NCBI RefSeq assembly: GCF_024713945.1 | Contig: NC_134684.1 | Location: forward strand, 725,001-789,000 | Length of the DNA stretch: 64,000 bases | Direction of reading: 5' to 3' | From: Dermatophagoides farinae | Lineage: Eukaryota; Arthropoda; Arachnida; Sarcoptiformes; Pyroglyphidae | Shown here: positions 14,577 to 26,435 of the stretch, piece by piece | Layout: each line of letters starts with the position of its first letter | Position numbering within the stretch: position 1 is the first letter of the stretch | The notes under the pieces: generated by a model | What the model was told of the DNA's origin: nothing | The model's input: only the letters and a program-made list of their open reading frames with translations | Database searches by the model: none | Program-made: the position numbers and the translations under genes

Positions 14577-14942
14577 CAACTGATGATGATAATCAATCAA
14601 TCAAACAATCAATTAGCTTTATAAATAAGTTTCATTCATATATTATCGACATATTAACTTGAAATTTATATTCATTTTAATCATGAAATTATAAATTGAA
14701 AATTATCATTGAAATATGTTTGTAAATGTTTCAAAAAAAAAATGTGTCTGCTGTGTGTAATTATGTCATTACAAATTTTTTTTTCACTCATGAAATTAAA
14801 GTATAAATTGTGAAAGATTAACAATTGTATGTATGAATGTGTGAACATTTTTGTTTTTTTTTCGAAAAAGTAGAAAAAAATAGAAATTGAATTTAAATTT
14901 TAATGATTGAAAAAAAAGAGAATCTGTTTATATTGTTTGCCA
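14577..14942. other. Convergent 3' intergenic spacer
   Basis: AT-rich spacer between two stop codons facing each other (gene at 13737-14576 on plus, Argonaute on minus). It presumably holds both 3' UTRs. No exon-like sequence is seen. Confidence 0.6.
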
Positions 14943-17900
14943 TTAAGCATAGTAAAGAACACGTTTAAGTGATTGATGAATTTTTACCAATTCATTCAAG
15001 CGATCAATCAATTTCTTTTCATAATCACCTTGAATGATTTGGCCACGAGGCATACATAGTTTTTCAATTTGGGCTTCAACATGAATTTTAGCACGATAAG
15101 CACAAAGATCAGCATAACGAACTGGTGTTGGCAAAGCAATGGCACCACCACGGAATCGAGTACAATTGTGGCAAAGATAAAAAACAAATTTTTGCAATGC
15201 ATCATTGTTGAATATTTTCTTGTCGAAATCATTTTCCAATATAACATATTTCATTGGACGTGATGTTCCCTATGAATAACACAATTTATTAATTACAACA
15301 ACAACAACAACAAAAAACAATCACTTACCAATTGTGAGAAATGTGAATTCAAGAAAAACATGTGTTGTGATGGATCGACAATAGTGTGATCGACAACAGT
15401 TCCCGATGGTACATTATACACGGGACGATCATTTGGGCCACTCGGTTTGGACAATACAAATCGTGTTCGATGACCTTTTTGTACGACGATGAAAATGATT
15501 TTTCCTTTCGGTACTTTTTTCCGAAAAGCCGTACGGATTTGTTTGATTTCCTTTTCTGCATACTGAAATTGGCCATCCGATACACCATCACGAAACACAG
15601 CCAATGTTTGTGGATAGAATTTATTTCGTTGATGATATGCATCCAACAATTCTGTAATCATTGGTTCCAAACACGTAATTTCTTCATCACAACGTTTAGT
15701 TTGTGAACAAATAGATGCCGTATACAATGTAAACAAATCATCATAGCTACCAACAACGGCTGCAATTGAACTTTCAATACGTTCCGTTTGGCCAGGATGA
15801 TTAACATCAATACCACATACCATGGTTTTCGCATGATCGAATGGTAATTTTTTCCATTCTGATGCATCGATAATACTATTTTGGCCACCAATTTTTCCAT
15901 TTACTTTCAACAGTACGTTGTCTAAATATCCACGTCCACGTTGTTTAGCTTTCATTGAATTCAAACATTGAGTAGCGAAACCATATTTTTGATCACCACA
16001 AAATTTTACCATGTTATACATGCCAGCACCTAGAATTTTTTTTCGATAAAAAAAAATCAATTAGTTAAACATTAAAATTATTGGCGATATAAAATCGAAA
16101 AAACATTACATTGAGGCAATGCGACAAACAATAATTTCAAATCGGGAATTTCGGTTTTAATTTTGGCAAAAATTAAATCCACTTGTGCCAGATTGCCAGG
16201 ATTGACTGGTGTAACAATCTTGTTTCGACAGTTGGATAAATCAAGCTTATATCGTTTAGCAGTTGTCACCAATTCACTAACAATGTTTTCAACGTCCGGT
16301 TTATTGAAATTGATATCCAAACTAACAAATGCCCATGGAGTTTTCGGTATGGAGCGAAAAAACGGTTCCATACGTTGTGCATTCATTTGACGTGGTGTGT
16401 CCAATACCCTTCCAGTGAAACGAATTGGTTTTGTGAAAAAATCCGTTTTAAATTCAGACATCAATTCTGGACTTAATGATGGAATTTGATTGGAAATTTT
16501 TGATAATTTATCGAAATAAATCAGTGGTTTATGTGTCGATACACGAAGCAATTCATTCGGTATGTTAGCATCGGCTTGAATTTTTGAATTGTTCAAAAAT
16601 TGTTTATCGACCATACGGCAAAGTTCAAGTGGAATGAATTGTTCTTTGCCAACCGTAGAAACCAATGGATAATTTTGTACACGCACTTTGTATTTTTCAA
16701 GAAAATATTCCTGAATCGATACAATTTGACCTTCATCTTGATCTTTAGTTTTTTTAGTGAATTTATGTTCATTAGGCTTCTGAACAGTCAATCCTTTGAT
16801 GGTGTAACATGTTTTACGACCAGTATGAGTAGTGTAAATTTTCAATCCACGAATAATTTTATTCGCTGCAACAATATCACCAGGACCAAATTGTGATGGA
16901 TCACGGCCACCAGCAATCAATGTTACCAATTTTGATAATTCATCCACCGAAGGAGAGATCAAACATGATGTTTTCAAATGAATGTTCAACGATAATCCCA
17001 TTTCGGTAAGACAAACACCATGGCTAAAACCACTAGCAAACTTAACCCATTCCATTGGGCCACGCATCAAACTACTTGAATCGGTATCGTAAAAGCCATG
17101 TTGATGCGAGAAAAAACGACAAGTGTAACAATATTGGAACAATAACTCCATGAAATGTCGCATAACTTCAGGCAAATCCGATGCGGTCATTTTGTAATAT
17201 TCATCAATATGAGTCAGATCAATCTGTTGTACCATGTTTAAAGCGATTTGAAAATGTTTTTTGCGACTTTCAATTTGTACTTCGATTGTTTTGGGCAATA
17301 CACTCGTATTCAATGGTTTAGAAGTGAACAAATTCTTGCTACGATCATAAACATAATGGAAATTGAAAAAGTTCGCATTAGCGGCAACAAATTCTTGAAA
17401 AATTGCATATGAATGTTTGGCAAAATATTTTTGCTTCTTATCATTGTCAGCATTGAAATATTGACGATCATTTTCGTCGGCAAAATCGATACTCAAATCA
17501 TATTGATACACCAAAACTGATCCAACATTGATCTTGAAATGATTAGCCAATAATTCAACTTGTTTTCCGTGTTGTCCATGTGGTTCAACACTACGACGAA
17601 CAATAGCATAATTTTGAGATTCAGGATATGATGTAACATTCGGCTGTTGATAACCACGATCACCACCCGAACCACCACCACGTCCGCCGCCACGTCCACC
17701 ACCGCGATTAAATCCACCACCGCCGCCACGATTAAATCCACCACCACCACCGCCACGGTTAAATCCACCACCACCACCGCCACGATTAAATCCACCACCA
17801 CGGCCACCCCCACGATCTGTTCAAATAGAATAAATAAAAATTAATTGAAAGAAAAAAGAAAAAAATCGAAAAAACACGTTCAAATCCATCTAGGCTAATA

Positions 17901-17980
17901 CCTTGACCATCACCACCACGATCATAACCACGGCCTCTGCCGCCGCCACCACCACCACGATATCCTCCTCTACCACTCAT
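14943..17980 (-). CDS. Argonaute with RGG/GGF-repeat N-terminus and DEDD catalytic set
   Basis: Small-RNA-guided Argonaute protein. Four exons join cleanly: 17980-17902, 17816-16110, 16029-15329 and 15269-14943 (introns 59-85 nt, GT..AG), giving 937 residues. Residues 1 to about 85 are Gly/Arg-rich, with repeated RGGGGGGFN units, like the glycine-rich N-termini of some insect Ago2 proteins and a likely substrate for arginine methylation. N, PAZ, MID and PIWI regions follow. The PIWI acidic residues are D670 (GIDVNHPG), E711 (DEEI), D743 (FRDGVSDGQ) and D883 (RYADL). The last aligns where slicer human AGO2 has His, so the set reads DEDD. Spacing (41, 32, 140) fits AGO2 (40, 32, 138). The C-terminus ends in Tyr-Tyr-Ala, close to the family's usual Tyr-Phe-Ala. 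It is an AGO-clade protein by motif, but divergent. It is divergently arranged with the MTHFD gene. Confidence 0.95.
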
Positions 17981-19049
17981 TTTGGATTGAAAATTTTCAA
18001 TTGAATCAGAATCGGGAAAAAAAAATCAAAATTTTTTGATTAATAATGATGACGAAAATCAAAATCAAAAACGAAAGCGAATTTCACAACAGAAAACTAA
18101 ACGTCGCACAATAAACAACAGCTCAACAACAATAGACGGAAAAGGAATTTCAGTGTAAATTTTTTCAGTAGCATTTACTCTTCAAAACAACTGTAACATA
18201 ATCGAAAAATGCTCAAACATTCGAATGAATAAAATTATTTTAAATAATTTTTAATCAATTAAAATTACTTCTAATCAATTTATTAGATTATGTCGCCATA
18301 ATTAAATAATTAAATCAATATTTTAAATTTAATTTAAATTAAATTAAATAAAGCTCAAATTTAATAGCTTGTTACATAGTCTATGAACGGTCAACAAAGG
18401 CATATGTTTGGTTTTTCCAATATATTTCAATATATATTTTGTTTGGTTTCAATTGGATTTTTTTTCCAAATATTTCAAATCGATTTATTGCGCGAAAATG
18501 ACCCATACTTTGTCCATATTTGATTCGAAATCCAATTATCATGTTTAATGAATAAAATAAGAATCCAGAATGCTAATATTTCGTATATTACGAAGCTCAT
18601 TTCTATCATCATCATGGTGAGTTTAATGTCCATTTTTGAAATTTTTATCTTTCTCCAATGAATAAATAAATGAAAGAAAAAAAATCTAGCCACCACAAAA
18701 TCATGAAAAAAAATCATTCGATTTTTTTTAAATACTCGTGTCATGGTTTATCAGTTTTTTTTTCAAATGAAAACAAAACAAAACGTTTGATAAGACCATT
18801 TTTTTATGATCAGCATCATCATCGTTTTATCGTTTGATGAAAACCATGACGTGATCTCGCTGATTTTTTTTCTTGATCCAATGAATTTTTTGTGAAAAAT
18901 AAAATTAAAAATCACAGAGAAAATTTCTGAAATTGAGACATTTATTCCAGATTTTCTAGGTTTTTTAACATGAAAAAATTTTTCAAAAAAAATCTGCTAG
19001 TTTACTTCATATGAATTAATGCAAAAAAACCAATTTTTTTTATTTCATC
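17981..19049. promoter_or_regulatory. Divergent intergenic region, Argonaute / MTHFD
   Basis: About 1.07 kb between start codons of two oppositely transcribed genes, so it should contain both promoters. The centre (18230-18360) is almost pure A/T, with palindromic AATTTAAATT units. A minus-strand open frame at 18475-18744 has no recognisable content and is not called. Confidence 0.5.
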
Positions 19050-20644
19050 ATGATAGTAATCGATTATTTAAATTATCATCATCAACGTAGCATCAATTGG
19101 TTGTCACAATCATCATCATCATCGTTTCATCGTAAATTGCCACCATTATTTATGTCCTTGAATCACCGAACAATCACGAGTTGTAGTTGCTGTTGCTGCT
19201 GTTGTTGTTTTTATGGTACGATTATTGGTAGTCTTTCTGAACATCATCATTATATACGAAGAACAAATATTTTCAGTTATTTCAATCATCATTCCATCAT
19301 ACAACAAGGCCTACAACAACAAAAACGAAAATTTAGTATTTCAATTTTGGATCGAAATTCTACCAGTGACAATCAAAACGGAAATTTAAAAATGGCTAAA
19401 TTATTAAGTGGTAAAGAAGTGTCGGATGAAATCCGTGCACGTCTTCGTGAAGAGGTGAGCCATATATCTATTAAACCAATGTTGGCCATTATTCAAGTTG
19501 GTGGTCGTGAAGATTCAAATGTTTATATTCGTATGAAGAAAAATTATGCCGAATCAATTGGTGGTAATTCGATTCATTTGCAAATGCCCAGAGCCACGAA
19601 TACGCAACAGGTTTGTTTGTTTGAATTTCATTAATGATTTTTATGATAATTTTTAATTTTTATTCTACAGTTAGCTGCTGAAGTTGAAAGATTGAACAAC
19701 GATCCATCCGTACATGGCATCATCGTACAATTGCCATTCGATTCTGAAGAACCTATTGATGCACATTATATTACAAACCTGATTTCGCCGGAAAAAGATG
19801 TCGATGGTTTAACCGTCATTAATGCTGGAAATCTATTGCATGGTAAAATTACTGGAAAAGAAGGTTTCATTCCGTGCACACCGTTTGGTTGTTTGGAATT
19901 GATTAAAAAATCCGGTGTCAAAATGGAAGGTGCACAAGCAGTTGTTCTTGGTCGTTCAAAAATTGTCGGCTCACCAATGGCTCAGCTTTTGATCTGGAAT
20001 AATGCTACCGTCACTGTTTGTCATTCGCGAACAAAAAATCTGCCGGAAATTTGTCGGAATGCCGAAATTTTGGTCGTTGCCATTGGAAAACCATTGTTTG
20101 TCAAACGTGAATGGATTAAACCAGGTAACATTGAATAAAAACATACTTTTGATTGTCGTCGATGATTCTTTGTCATTCAATTTCATGATGATAAAAATGT
20201 ACGGTCCAATCTTGTCGTTTCAAAATCTTATCAAATTATTTCATATGAAAAAAAAATTCCTGATTAAGATTTTGAATCGACAGGATCTAATCGTACAATG
20301 AAACATGGAAACAGGCAAATTCAAATTTTTTCTTCCACTTTTTTTTAATACAGGTGCCGTTGTTATTGATTGTGGTATATCATCAATACCTGATGCGACA
20401 AAAAAAAGTGGACAACGTCTTGTCGGTGATGTTGATTTCGATACGGCCAAAGAAGTTGCATCATATATAACACCAGGTAGATCTTAAATATTGCCATTTA
20501 TGTTGTTTTTTGTTTGCTAAATGTTTTTTTTTCCACACAGTTCCAGGTGGTGTTGGTCCAATGACTGTGGCCATGTTGATAAACAATACAGTAGAATCTG
20601 CAAAACGTGTAGCTGAAAAATTAGACAATGGACAACAGGAATAA
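19050..20644 (+). CDS. Methylenetetrahydrofolate dehydrogenase / methenyl-THF cyclohydrolase
   Basis: Bifunctional folate enzyme interconverting 5,10-methylene-, 5,10-methenyl- and 10-formyl-THF. Exons are 19050-19610, 19671-20124, 20354-20476 and 20541-20644, all with GT..AG introns and consistent phase. The ATG at 19392 (AAAAATGGC) gives a 299-residue core. It has Y45-x3-K49, a QLP segment, DVDGL (116-120), PCTP, the cofactor loop GRSKIVG (167-173) and PGGVGPMT near the end. The frame is also open from ATG 19050, adding 114 residues that end in an Arg/Gln/Ser-rich stretch with an RKFSIS motif resembling a mitochondrial processing site. Two products, mitochondrial and cytosolic, are possible. 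The stop falls exactly where trifunctional C1-THF synthase would continue into the ligase domain, and AATAAA follows at 20705. It could be called MTHFD1-like (loop SKIVG, not MTHFD2-like). Confidence 0.93.
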
Positions 20645-22007
20645 AATATTGGAAAACGAACCCGTTACTGCGATACATTTTTGTTACTCAAAATTTTGAT
20701 ATAGAATAAATGTTGTTTTTTTTTGTCATTCATTGAATTCAATATACAAGTTTTTTTAGAGAGATTTTGAAGAAAAGAAATTTGTCAGTCTAATTTTTTT
20801 TAATTCACGATCAATAAGTCCATCATCATCACCATCATCATTTGGTTGGTTTGGTTTATTGGGTTTGGTTGACGTGATAATCATAATCACCATAATCATC
20901 ATCATCATCATCACTAGACAAATGTGTGAAATGAAAATAAAGAGCAGCAACAACAACAACAACAACAGTAAGCAAGAAAGAAAGAAATAAAGTCAGCCTC
21001 AATATCTATCGATCGATCGATTGATTGATTGATTGATTTTGATCGTATGCACTTAAATAATTTTTTGATAAAAAAAAGCAATAAAATGGCGCTCAAATAG
21101 ATCATCAACATCGACAACAACAAAATTATGAATGTCTAATAAAGAATGTTGATGATGATCATCGAATCAAAATGAATGATGATTGCAACATTGTATACGA
21201 GAGAAGAGAGAAAGAAATTTTTTTTTCTTTTTTTTTTGGATAAATAACCAACATTAGCATCCATTGAATCTCAAACTATTTTATTTATATATCCGTTTTT
21301 TTTTCTTTGATGCAATCCAAAACGCAGAAAAATGTTATGTGTGCACTGCGTTCTTGTTGGTGTTTGAATCAGAAATTTTTTTTTTATTTCTATTAACCAA
21401 GGCTTAAATAATGCAAATTACAACATTTTTTTTTTGGACAAACAACAACAGCCACAAAACCAATGGACAAGGAATGTTTGTTTTTCAATTTATTAAACGA
21501 CCTAGATTGTGTAATGATTTTTAGTTTTTTTTTGTCAAATGAGAAATTTCAGAAAATCAAATGTGTCGCTGTGTGTGTGTGCGTCCTAATACAAACAAAC
21601 AAACAGACAAAAAGACAAAAACAAAACAAAAAAAAATTCGAACAAACAATTTTAGCTTGATTTTCCAGATATTTATTTATTCATTTTTTTTTTTTTTTGA
21701 TGCATCATTATATTCATTCATCGTATCAGCAATACATTGATATCATCATCATCATTCAAGTTTATTTATGGATCCAATGTTATCGTTTGTCATCAATGCG
21801 ATTTTGAAATGATGATCGCAAAATACAAAAAACTAGTTTTATGGAAAAATCACGAGTTAGGATGGTTATTTTTTTTTCTTTGGTAAAGAACGAACAATTT
21901 TTTTTTGCATTCAAATTTTTATACTTCTACGACATTTTTGTTTACAAATTAGAAAAATTTTTTCTTTTTTCGATTCTCTTTTTTTTTCTCTCTCTCTCTC
22001 TCCATTC
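20645..22007. other. Spacer between the two folate genes
   Basis: About 1.4 kb of AT-rich DNA with a poly(A) signal for the upstream gene at 20705-20710, ATC and CAA runs (20825-20970), GATC/GATT runs (21005-21035) and poly(T) runs. CT-rich sequence (21985-22002) lies just before the downstream gene. No exon is seen. Confidence 0.5.
20705..20710 (+). terminator. Poly(A) signal AATAAA of MTHFD gene
   Basis: AATAAA lies 61 nt after the stop codon. The hexamer is common by chance in such AT-rich DNA, but the distance fits a 3' end and supports an independent transcript from the ligase gene downstream. Confidence 0.45.
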
Positions 22008-24235
22008 ATGGTGATCTGTGTACCCCTTAGATATTATTATTATGTTATTATTCCAGTCAATAAAAAGCAAACATCGTCATTATTAATAAATTCATTACAT
22101 CGGTCATCATCATCGACAAAGTTTCAAACATTATTATCATTGGTAAAAATGTGGAAATTGGAAAAAAGTTCATTAAATCGTGTTACACCGGTACCATCGT
22201 ATGTACACATAAAATTGTGACAATAATAATAATCTGGAAATAATTGAAATTTTTCGAATGTTTTTTTTTTGTTCTTAGTGATATTGAAATAACTCGTGCA
22301 CATAAATGTAAACCAATAAAACAATTATGTCATGAAATTGGTCTCCATGAACATGAATATGAACCATATGGACATTATAAAGCAAAAATTGATCGAACAA
22401 TACCTGCACAATTTGATCAGACAAAAATGGGTAAATATGTCATCGTGGCTGGAATGACGCCTACACCGTTGGGTGAAGGTAAAAGCACCACGACAATCGG
22501 TTTGGCACAAGCTTTGTGTGGCCATTTAGATCATAATACTATTGCATGCATTAGGCAACCAAGTCAAGGACCAACATTCGGTATTAAAGGCGGTGCTGCT
22601 GGTGGCGGTTATTCCCAGGTGATTCCAATGGATGAATTTAATTTACATCTTACTGGTGATATTCATGCCATATCAGCAGCAAATAATCTGATTGCTGCTG
22701 CCATAGATGCTCGTTATTTTCATGAATCCACACAAAAAGATTCTGCTCTTTACGATCGATTGGTACCAAAACATCCGAATAAGCCACGGAAATTCTCAAA
22801 AATACAATTAAGACGTCTGGAAAAATTGGGCATTCCAACGGAAATTGATCCAGATCAATTGACTGAAAAACAAAAGTTGGACTTTTCTCGATTAGATATC
22901 GATATCGATACAATTAATTGGAATCGTGTTGTTGATTGTAATGATCGATATCTCCGGTCGATAACCATTGGTCAGGCACCAACAGAAAAAGGATTATCAA
23001 GGAAAACTCAATTCGATATATCGGTTGCAAGTGAATTAATGGCCATTTTAGCTTTAGGTAATGATATGGCCGATATTAAACGAAGAATAGGTCAAATTGT
23101 TGTTGCATTTTCCAAACATCAACCACCGAAACCGATAACATGTGATGATCTAGGCGTCACTGGTGCAGTTATGGTTTTGCTTAAAGATGCTATCAAACCA
23201 ACAGTTGTACAAACATTGGAAGGAACTCCAGTGTTTGTTCATTGTGGTCCATTCGCCAATATTGCTCATGGTAATTCATCGGTTGTTGCCGATAAAATTG
23301 CATTGGAAATGGTCGGTCCTGATGGTTTTGTTCTCACTGAAAGTGGTTTCGGTGCTGATGTTGGTCTTGAAAAATTGGTTGACATTAAATCACGTGCTTC
23401 TGGTTTACGGCCAGATTTGGTAGTATTGGTATGTACAATAAGAGCATTGAAAAGTCATGGTGGTGGACCATTAGTTACACCGGGTGCTATTCTGCCAAAA
23501 GAATATCGTGAAGAAAATCTTGATCTTGTTGGTAAAGGTTTGATTAATCTTAAAATTCATATCGAAAACATTCGAGAACATTTTGGCTTACCTGTTGTTG
23601 TTGCAATCAATCGATTTTCTACGGACAGTGATCTTGAACTTGATTTAGTTAGACAAAAAACTATTGAATATGGTGCCTATGATGCTTGCATTGCTAATCA
23701 TTGGGAACAAGGTGGTGAAGGTGCCATAGATTTAGCTCGATCCGTAATTGATGCTTGTTTTTCTAATAAAAATGTGGAAAATCATTTTAAATTTGTTTAC
23801 AATGACGAAGATGCGATTGAAATGAAAATTGAAAAAATTGCCACAAAAATTTATCGAGCCAATGGTGTGGAATATAGTGAACAAGCTCAAAAACGTTTAG
23901 AACTTTATAAAAGACTTGGTTATGATCGATTGAATATTTGTATCGCTAAAACTCCACTGTCTATTTCACATGATCCATCATTGAAAGGAGCACCAAGTGG
24001 ATTTAAATTTCCGATTAAAGATATTCGTGCTTCGGTTGGTGCCGGATTTCTTTATCCACTTGCTGGAGAGGTATATAATATAATAATCAATTATATTTCT
24101 CATTATTATTCATTATTAATTGTTTTTTTTTGCATAATTCGCAGATTCAAACAATGCCCGGACTTCCTACGAGACCAGCATTCTATGATATTCGATATCG
24201 ACACAGAAACTGGTGTTATTGAAGGATTATTCTAA
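22008..24235 (+). CDS. Formate-tetrahydrofolate ligase (C-terminal half of C1-THF synthase as its own gene), 3' frame break
   Basis: ATP-dependent ligase making 10-formyl-THF. Exons are 22008 (or 22149)-22198, 22279-24070 and 24145 onward. From ATG 22149 the protein starts MWKLEK and keeps the linker TPVPSDIEI known from trifunctional enzymes. The P-loop TPLGEGKST is at residues 79-87, then the [15 protein letters not shown] segment and GDIHAI. From ATG 22008 it gains 47 residues rich in Ser, Leu and Lys that could be a targeting sequence, though an acceptor-like CCTTAG at 22030 leaves the 5' end open. In the last exon the conserved [12 protein letters not shown] is in frame, but one extra base near 24191-24193 shifts the final conserved residues ([11 protein letters not shown], stop 24233-24235). 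Read literally, the spliced frame stops at 24222. The long open frame across 24071-24144 is intron read-through. Confidence 0.9.
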
Positions 24236-24999
24236 AATCTTTGCGTTTTGCGAAACTAAAAAAAAAAAATCTTAATAAATTTTTTTTGTTATTTTCCATA
24301 ATAAAATCTTGTTATATTAGTGTAAATTGAATTCAAAATTGCGGTTAATTTTTTTTCATATATTCAGTCTATACGGCTATTACGGTAGACTTGATTTTTA
24401 TTTCATAAAATACGTAATCAATATATGAATTTGTGTTGAAACATGATTTTTGATATTTATTCGTGGTACTAGGGTAATTAAGTCAGTTCAAAAATGACGT
24501 ACGTACCTTTTGTTTGACTGTTGTTGTTGTTGTTAAATGATTCCGAGTGTGTGTGTGTGTGTGTATTTGCGGTGTGTTTTTTTTCTGTATGTATGACTTG
24601 TGTGTATTTGTATTTGTCTTTTTTATTTTGTAAATCGCATAATGTGTATGTGTGTATTTTATGTGATTTCAATTGATTTCGATTGAATCATCATCGAATA
24701 TCAAACAATAAAAAAAACAACAACAACAACAATAACGAGAAATGAAAATTCGAAAAAAACGATATAAACAATTCAACCCAATATCATTTTCTTCTATTAC
24801 CAACAACTAGATTTGTTCATTCTCTGTCATTCAGTCAGTCAGTCATCATTATCATCAGTTATCCTGGAAATAATTCATTCTCATAATATAATTTTCCCCA
24901 CCCAAACTGTTTGTAGATTTAGAAAAAGAAAAAAAAGATTCGCCTGATTTCATTATTCATCACAATCATTATCATCAATAACAACAAAAAAAAATCAGG
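24236..24999. other. Spacer upstream of CNOT7
   Basis: AT-rich spacer with AATAAA at 24274-24279 (likely 3' end of the ligase gene, about 40 nt past its conserved stop), a TG run at 24548-24564 and CAA runs near 24718-24735. The promoter and 5' UTR of the CNOT7 gene should be in the right half. Confidence 0.5.
24274..24279 (+). terminator. Poly(A) signal AATAAA of formate-THF ligase gene
   Basis: AATAAA 39 nt after the conserved-frame stop codon. Together with the signal at 20705 it suggests two separate mRNAs for the two halves of C1-THF synthase. Confidence 0.45.
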
Positions 25000-26435
25000 A
25001 TGCCTTCAGCTTATGGCCACACAAATGGACACCATATGGTCAATACGAATTCAATGGCTTTGACAAATGGACAAACACCTACATCAGCGATTGCTGCATC
25101 AACTTCATCACCAGCACATCGACATGCAGCCGGTATAGGATCAATGAATGCTGGTAATCATGGTGGTGGCAGTGTTGGTCATCCATCAAATCAAACCCAA
25201 ACACATGGTCCACCGCAAACACCACAAACCAATGAAGAGGTCGGAATCAGAGAAGTTTGGGCACATAATCTTGAAGAAGAATTTATTCGAATTTGTAAGA
25301 TTGTACAACATTATCCATTCGTTGCGATGGATACAGAATTTCCAGGAGTAGTGGCCAAACCGATTGGTCAATTTACATCCAATTCTGAATACATGTATCA
25401 GATAATGCGTTCGAATATTACATTGTTGAAGATCATACAAATTGGCTTGACATTTATGAATGCTGATGGTAAAAAACCTGATGGCCATTGTACTTGGCAA
25501 TTCAATTTCCGTTTCAATTTGAATGAAGATATGTATGCACATGAATCGATAGAATTGCTCACAAATTCTGGCATACAATTCAATAAACATGATCAAGATG
25601 GTATTGATCCAACTGAATTTGCTGTATTGATGTTTGGTTCTGGTTTGATTTTAACTGATCAAATTTCCTGGCTATCGTTTCATTCGGGATATGATTTTGG
25701 TTATTTGCTCAAAATGTTAACCGATAAACAGTTGCCGAAAAAAGAATCAGAATTTTTTGATTTATTGAAAACATATTTTCCACGAATTTATGATTTAAAA
25801 TATTTGATGAAAAGTACCAAAGATTTGAAAGGTGGTTTACAAGAGGTTAGTGTTAAAGTCTATTTTTGTTTTATTAATCTAAATTTTTTTTTTGCAAACA
25901 CGAATAGGTTGCTGAAGCATTAACTTTGGTTCGTAAAGGTCCACAACATCAAGCCGGTAGTGATAGTCTATTAACGGGCGAAACATTTTTCAAATTGAAA
26001 GAAATGTATTTCGAAAATGATATCGAAGAAAAACGTTATTCCGGATTTCTTTATGGTCTTGAAACGGCTGAAACGGGAAAAATTGAAACAGATGATGATT
26101 TAACAGCTTCAAATCCTACTGCTACTAATAATACTGGCAATCGCAATACGCCCATTACTAGTACTACTACCATTTCATCATCATTATCTGTAACAAATTC
26201 AACAACAACAAATGGTGGATCGATCATCGTATCATCGAGTGGTAACAATAACACATCAAATGGTAGCAATAATAGTGGATCGAATAATGATTCAGCTGTT
26301 GTTAGTGGTGGTAAAATAGAAGATGTGAATATATCCGATGCTAATAATTCTGAAAATTCAATCATCACATCTTCATCAACATCAAATTCGACGACTATAA
26401 ATCCACAACAAACGCCCACAAGCATTTCTAGCTGA
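25000..26435 (+). CDS. CNOT7: CCR4-NOT deadenylase subunit CAF1 (CNOT7/8 type)
   Basis: Catalytic deadenylase of the CCR4-NOT complex, shortening mRNA poly(A) tails. Two exons, 25000-25845 and 25908-26435, join as GGLQE-VAEALTLV across a 62-nt intron, giving 457 residues, much longer than the roughly 285-residue human protein. Residues 1 to about 80 are a Thr/Ser/Gly/His-rich extension. The DEDD nuclease core has D111 and E113 (MDTEFPG), D232 (HSGYDFGYL) and D265 (YDLKYLM), followed by GPQHQAGSDSLLTG. The C-terminal 110 or so residues are Ser/Thr/Asn-rich and unstructured. The metazoan family has CNOT7 and CNOT8 paralogues from a vertebrate duplication, so the symbol is the family name. AATAAA follows at 26582. 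Confidence 0.96.

Noticed and set aside
17493-17844. Val- and Thr-rich ORFs over 17493-17844
   Set aside because: They are other-frame readings of the Argonaute Gly-rich repeat exon.
14943-17980. PIWI-subfamily (piRNA) protein
   Set aside because: The GTSRP segment, Tyr-Tyr-Ala end and overall motif spacing fit the AGO subfamily better than PIWI.
22244-24235. 663-residue uninterrupted frame for the formate-THF ligase ending in the conserved [11 protein letters not shown]
   Set aside because: It reads through the 74-nt intron 24071-24144, losing the conserved [11 protein letters not shown]. The splice sites are good, and the agreement at the end arises from the extra base.
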